NCBI RefSeq assembly: GCF_013624435.2
Contig: NZ_CP061768.1
Coordinates: 1,952,001 to 2,016,000 of the forward strand
Direction: 5' to 3'
Length of the DNA stretch: 64,000 nt
Source: Nocardioides campestrisoli
GTDB lineage: Bacteria; Actinomycetota; Actinomycetes; Propionibacteriales; Nocardioidaceae
Both the position numbers and the translations under genes were made by a program. This document shows, one piece after another, positions 60,339 through 64,000 of this stretch (positions are counted from its first letter, which is position 1; each line of letters opens with the position of its first letter). The notes beneath the pieces were generated by a model. It was given only the letters and a program-made list of their open reading frames with translations, did not search any database and was not told where the DNA came from.

Positions 60339-61091
60339 GTGATCACCGGTCGTCGTCTGCTCAACCGTGCCGTCCACCGGGTCCACCGGTTCGTCGAGTG
60401 GTACGGGGCTACGGCCCCGGGCACCGACCTCGGTGACGAGTTCGGGTCCCTGGGCCTGGGCAGCTGTGTCGCCTTCCCGCACGCCTCGCTGATGGGGACC
60501 CGTTCCATCCACCTGGGTGCCGGCACCCTCGTGGGCCGAGGATGCACCCTGTCGGTGGGCTACAGCCCCGAGGACGCCAACCTCCCGGAGCGGGGCCTGG
60601 TGATCGGGGACCGGTGCGTCGTCGGCGCGCGGTCCACGATCACCGCGCACGAGTCGATCGAGCTCGGCGACGACGTGTGGTTGGGCCAGGACGTCTTCAT
60701 CTCCGACGCCTCGCACGGCTACCAGGACCCCGAGACCCCGATCGGCATGCAGCTCGGCGAGCACCAGCCGGTCTCCGTCGGGTCGGGCACCTGGATCGGG
60801 CACGGGGCGATCATCCTGCCCGGGGCCCAGGTGGGTCGCAACGTCGTGGTGGGGGCCGGGTCGGTGGTCCGGGGCGCGGTGCCCGACCACAGCGTCGTGG
60901 TGGGAGTCCCGGGTCGGGTCGTGCGCCGGCTGGACCCAGGCGTGGGCTGGGTCTCGACCACCGGGTCCCGGGACGTGCGGCCGGCGATGGACGCTCGAGA
61001 GGTCGCGCGGGTCCTCGACACCCTGCCCGAGGCGCACCCGGCGCGCCGGCAGCTCGCCGACCGGGTCCGGCTGCGGCCCGTCGGCTCGTGA
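60339..61091 (+). CDS. hexapeptide-repeat acyltransferase
   Basis: A 250-residue protein with a left-handed beta-helix. Hexapeptide repeats run through residues 35-200 (for example VIGDRCVVGARSTI, VSVGSGTWIGHGAIILPGAQVGRNVVVGAGSVV). The active-site His is probably in SDASHGYQDPE near residue 128, as in maltose/galactoside acetyltransferase relatives. The end VVVGVPGRVV is typical. The substrate is unknown; surface glycan acetylation is possible. It is convergent with the sulfatase, one base apart. Confidence 0.85.
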   Translation: MITGRRLLNRAVHRVHRFVEWYGATAPGTDLGDEFGSLGLGSCVAFPHASLMGTRSIHLGAGTLVGRGCTLSVGYSPEDANLPERGLVIGDRCVVGARSTITAHESIELGDDVWLGQDVFISDASHGYQDPETPIGMQLGEHQPVSVGSGTWIGHGAIILPGAQVGRNVVVGAGSVVRGAVPDHSVVVGVPGRVVRRLDPGVGWVSTTGSRDVRPAMDAREVARVLDTLPEAHPARRQLADRVRLRPVGS

Positions 61092-61092
61092 C

Positions 61093-62580
61093 CTAGGGTC
61101 CGATCCGTCGGGGCAGGGCTCCCAGGTCGAGCTCGGTGAGCGGGTCCGGGACGGGGCCGAAGACCCGGTTGCAGTCCGCACCGGCGCAGTCGACCAAGAG
61201 GTCGCGCCGTCGCCGGAGCTCGTCCCGGGTCCCCGCGTAGAAGGGGTCTTCGACCCGGTTGGTGAGCTCGAACGGGTCCACGAGCCGGTCGATCAGCACC
61301 TCGTCCCGGCCCTCGGCCCCGACGGCGTACAGGTAGCGGTGCGTGCGGACGCCGCGCACCTCCCAGCCGTCGCCTGCGGTCCGACCGGTCTGCACCAGCG
61401 TGGTGTCCCGCCAGGGACCGGTCTCCCCGCGCAGCAGCGGAGCGAGCGAGAGGCCGTCCAAGGAGGCGTCCGGGGTCAGCCCCGCCAGGTCGACGAAGGT
61501 GGCGGGCAGGTCGACCAGGGAGACCGGAGCCGCCGACGACCCGTGCCTGACCCCGCCGCCGGCGACGAGCAGGGGGATCTGGAGCGCCTCCTCGAGGAGC
61601 ACGTTCTTGCCGATCAGGTGGTGCTCACCGAGGAGGAAGCCGTTGTCGGAGGTGAAGAACAGGTAGGTGTCCTCCCAGACTCCTTCCTCCTTCAACGCGG
61701 TCACCAGGTCGGCCACCGAGCGGTCCACCGCCTGGAGGCTGCGCAGCCGGGCCCGGTGCTCGGCTCGGACGGCGGCGAGCCGACGGGGATGGGGGCGGGC
61801 CATCACCTGCGTGCCCTCGGCGTCCTGCTCCATGGAGAAGCTCGGCTTGCCGATGGAGACGGGCTCCGCCTCGGTGAACGAGTCGCGGTCCTCCGGAGCC
61901 GACAGCGGCGGCATCCGCTCGCCCGAGTCGCTGAACCGGTAGTGCGGTGCCAGGTGCCAGGAGAGGAGCAGGAACGGGCGGTCGCCGGCCGCGAGCTCGC
62001 GGGCCGTCCGGGTGGTCTGCTCCGAGATGACGTCGCTGACGTAGGCGTCGCGGTAGCGCTGCTCCCGGTCGCCGTCGGCCAGGCTGAAGTCCTGGTAGCT
62101 GTACACGCCCCGGGTGAGCGCGTGCCACCGGTCCCAGCCCTCCTGCGGACCGTCGGCGGGGCCGTACTTGTTGAGGTACTTGCCGACGAAGGCCGTGGCG
62201 TACCCGCCCTCGCGGAACCAGGTGGCCAGCGTGGAGGAGGGGTCCAGGGCGTCGAAGCCGCCGTGCTGGCCGTTGTTGTGGCGCACCCCGTTGTTCTGGG
62301 CGTACTGGCCGGTGAGGATCTCGGCCCTGGCGGGGCAGCACAGCGGGTGGGGGGAGACCGCGTCCACGAAATCCATGCCGTCGTCCTGCAGGGCGGCCCG
62401 GGTCAACGGCATCTCGTCGAGCTCGTAGTCGTTCTGGTCGTCGGTCATCACCAGGACGATGTTCGGAGGGTCCTCGACGCGCTCCGAGACAGCCGCCGGG
62501 AGTGCGTCGCGGGAGGCCGGCAGGCCGGCGACGAGGAGTGTGGCCGTGAGCAGCACGGCCACACGTCTCCAGCTGGGCAT
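61093..62580 (-). CDS. secreted sulfatase, formylglycine type
   Basis: A 495-residue sulfatase. A signal peptide at residues 1-29 (VAVLLTATLLVAGLPAS) is followed by the metal-binding NIVLVMTDDQ. The sulfatase motif C-x-P-A-R has Cys81 in LCCPARAEILTGQ. Later family blocks are FVGKYLNKYG and FTSDNGFLLGEHH. Cys81 must be converted to formylglycine by a sulfatase-modifying enzyme; no such gene is seen in the window. The target is presumably an extracellular sulfate ester. The start is the ATG at 62580, where the signal peptide begins. Confidence 0.9.
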   Translation of the reverse strand: MPSWRRVAVLLTATLLVAGLPASRDALPAAVSERVEDPPNIVLVMTDDQNDYELDEMPLTRAALQDDGMDFVDAVSPHPLCCPARAEILTGQYAQNNGVRHNNGQHGGFDALDPSSTLATWFREGGYATAFVGKYLNKYGPADGPQEGWDRWHALTRGVYSYQDFSLADGDREQRYRDAYVSDVISEQTTRTARELAAGDRPFLLLSWHLAPHYRFSDSGERMPPLSAPEDRDSFTEAEPVSIGKPSFSMEQDAEGTQVMARPHPRRLAAVRAEHRARLRSLQAVDRSVADLVTALKEEGVWEDTYLFFTSDNGFLLGEHHLIGKNVLLEEALQIPLLVAGGGVRHGSSAAPVSLVDLPATFVDLAGLTPDASLDGLSLAPLLRGETGPWRDTTLVQTGRTAGDGWEVRGVRTHRYLYAVGAEGRDEVLIDRLVDPFELTNRVEDPFYAGTRDELRRRRDLLVDCAGADCNRVFGPVPDPLTELDLGALPRRIGP

Positions 62581-62741
62581 GAGGGAGATCTGGTTCCTTC
62601 TCGGGACGGGCTCGGAGCCGACGGGTCCGGGCCGCGGTCGGCGAAGCATCCAGCCTACGGGCTGACCGGTACAGTGTCGCTCACCGTTGTGCCCAGCCAG
62701 AAGGATTGCCTCGCCACACATGGACGGCCCTCAAAGTAGCC

Positions 62742-62771
62742 CTCCCGGAACAGTCACTCCCGGAACACCGA
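62742..62771 (+). repeat. 15-bp tandem direct repeat in the sulfatase/CNNM divergent region
   Basis: CTCCCGGAACA occurs at 62742 and again at 62757, giving two head-to-tail 15-base units that differ only in the last four bases. They lie 44-73 bases upstream of the CNNM-type start. Direct repeats of this kind can be regulator sites or a chance duplication. Confidence 0.5.
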
Positions 62772-62814
62772 CTCACACGCGGCGCCCCTGCCGCACGACC
62801 CGAGGGTCACGACG

Positions 62815-64000
62815 ATGACGCCGTGGATCCTCCTCGGCGTCTCGCTGCTGCTGATGGTGGCCTGCGGGCTCTTCGTCGCCGCGGAGTTCTCCCTGGTCAC
62901 CGTGGACCGCAGCGAGGTCGAGCGACTCGTCGAGCACGGTGACGCGGGTGCCGCGGGTGTGCAGGCGGCCCTGCGGAGCCTCTCGACCCAGCTCTCCGGC
63001 GCCCAGGTGGGCATCACCATCACCAACCTCGCCATCGGCTTCCTGGCCGAGCCGGCGGTGGCGCAGCTGATCGACGGACCGCTGCTCTCCGCCGGGGTAC
63101 CGGAGTCCTGGGTGACTCCGCTCGCGGTCGCCCTCGGCCTGGTGCTCTCCACCTTCTTCACCATGCTGGTGGGAGAGCTGGTCCCCAAGAACCTCGCGAT
63201 CGCGGTCCCGATGGCGACCGCGCGGGCGACCCAGGGCTTCATGCGGGGGTTCACCACGGTGATGGCCTGGCCCATCCGGGGTCTCAACGGGTCGGCGAAC
63301 GCGATCGTGCGCCGTCTCGGGGTGGAGCCCCAGGAGGAGCTGCGCTCGGCGCGCAGCAGCCAGGAGCTCTCCTCGCTGGTGCAGCGCTCCGCGGACGAGG
63401 GGACCCTCGACGCGGAGACCGCCGAGCTGATGGAGCGCTCCGTGGAGTTCGGCACCCGCACGGCCGCGGAGATCATGACGCCCCGGGTGCGGACCAGCAC
63501 CCTGGAGGCGGGCGACCGGGCGCTGGCGGTGATCGAGCTGGCCCGCCAGACCGGACACTCCCGCTTCCCGGTGCTCGACGCCGAGGACGCCGTGGTGGGG
63601 ACCGTGCACGTCAAGCACGCGGTCGCCCTGCCCGTGCACGAGCGCCCGACCACGCGGATCAAGCACATCATGGTCAAGCCGATCGTGGTCCCGGACTCGC
63701 TCCGCCTCGACCCCCTGCTGGCCCTGCTGCGCCAGGACGGGTTCCAGATGGCGGTGGTCCTCGACGAGTACGGCGGCCAGGCCGGCATCGTCACGCTCGA
63801 GGACGTCGTGGAGGAGATCGTCGGCGACATCTCCGACGAGCACGACCGCCTGGGGGACCGGGCCCGACAGCGGCGGGACGGCACCTGGTCGCTCTCCGGG
63901 CTCCTGCGTCCCGACGAGGTCGAGGACGCGACCGGGATCGAGCTGCCCGAGCACGAAGACTACGACACCATCGCCGGTCTCGTCGTCCGCGAGCTGGGCC
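62815..64000 (+). CDS. CNNM/HlyC-CorC family membrane protein with CBS domains (partial, right edge)
   Basis: At least 395 residues; the gene runs off the window. An N-terminal DUF21 domain has about four helices (WILLGVSLLLMVACGLFVAAEFSLV first). It includes TNLAIGFLAEPAVAQLI and FTMLVGELVPKNLAIA. Tandem CBS domains start near residue 215 (EIMTPRVRT) and include VVLDEYGGQAGIVTLEDVVEEIVGDI near residue 320. The transporter-associated (CorC_HlyC) domain begins just before the edge. Family members transport or sense divalent cations such as Mg2+. The ATG follows cgagggtcac. Confidence 0.92.
   Translation, partial: MTPWILLGVSLLLMVACGLFVAAEFSLVTVDRSEVERLVEHGDAGAAGVQAALRSLSTQLSGAQVGITITNLAIGFLAEPAVAQLIDGPLLSAGVPESWVTPLAVALGLVLSTFFTMLVGELVPKNLAIAVPMATARATQGFMRGFTTVMAWPIRGLNGSANAIVRRLGVEPQEELRSARSSQELSSLVQRSADEGTLDAETAELMERSVEFGTRTAAEIMTPRVRTSTLEAGDRALAVIELARQTGHSRFPVLDAEDAVVGTVHVKHAVALPVHERPTTRIKHIMVKPIVVPDSLRLDPLLALLRQDGFQMAVVLDEYGGQAGIVTLEDVVEEIVGDISDEHDRLGDRARQRRDGTWSLSGLLRPDEVEDATGIELPEHEDYDTIAGLVVRELG

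Overview
The window comes from a high-GC actinobacterium, most likely a member of the Nocardioidaceae or a close relative. The evidence is the actinobacterial gene order tlyA-nadK-recN-steA-steB-pyrG-NUDIX-xerD...parA-scpA-scpB-cmk-der, which is also found around Rv1692-Rv1713 in Mycobacterium tuberculosis, the frequent GTG starts and the strong G/C third-position bias. It opens in the 3' part of a 23S rRNA gene (1-2155), followed by a spacer, a 5S rRNA gene and a strong terminator. No stretch longer than about 300 bases lacks a gene. I saw no insertion sequence, prophage or CRISPR array.

Region 1 (3.8-25.1 kb) is a long housekeeping run on the + strand. It holds a HAD phosphatase, a small conserved protein, TlyA, NAD kinase, RecN, SteA/SteB, CTP synthase, a NUDIX hydrolase, XerD, a HelY-type helicase, ParA with a small helix-containing partner, ScpA/ScpB, a pseudouridine synthase, chorismate mutase, prephenate dehydrogenase, cytidylate kinase, a PlsC acyltransferase and the GTPase Der. 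Many junctions are ATGA or GTGA stop/start overlaps, so translation is probably coupled. It joins nucleotide supply, ribosome maturation, DNA repair and chromosome segregation. A DUF1015 gene lies on the opposite strand just after the rRNA operon.

Region 2 (25.1-26.4 kb) has a secreted or anchored M23 peptidase and a tRNA-Pro(GGG) gene with a following hairpin.

Region 3 (26.5-59.5 kb) is an accessory and stress-metabolism region. It contains a BrkB/YihY membrane protein, a tandem universal stress protein, an M6 protease, a DUF1275 protein, an acetamidase, phosphoketolase overlapping a PMR1/CtpF-like P-type ATPase, a DUF4389 protein coupled to a zinc alcohol dehydrogenase, a methyltransferase/HxlR pair, a DinB2-type polymerase, a PaoABC-type molybdenum hydroxylase, a DUF1269 protein, twin CrcB channels, a urea transporter, a degenerate ABC-type ATPase, a complete arginine deiminase pathway (arcA-arcB-arcC) with a divergent YfcC-type transporter, and a DevR/DevS-like two-component system. 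Several of these families belong to the hypoxia/dormancy (DosR) regulon in mycobacteria. Sites resembling the DosR half-site GGGAC-N4-GNCCC lie upstream of several of them. My main hypothesis is that this is a genomic island of a DevR-like low-energy/hypoxia response.

Region 4 (59.6-64 kb) contains a polytopic membrane protein, a hexapeptide acyltransferase, a secreted sulfatase and a CNNM/HlyC-type CBS membrane protein that runs off the right edge.
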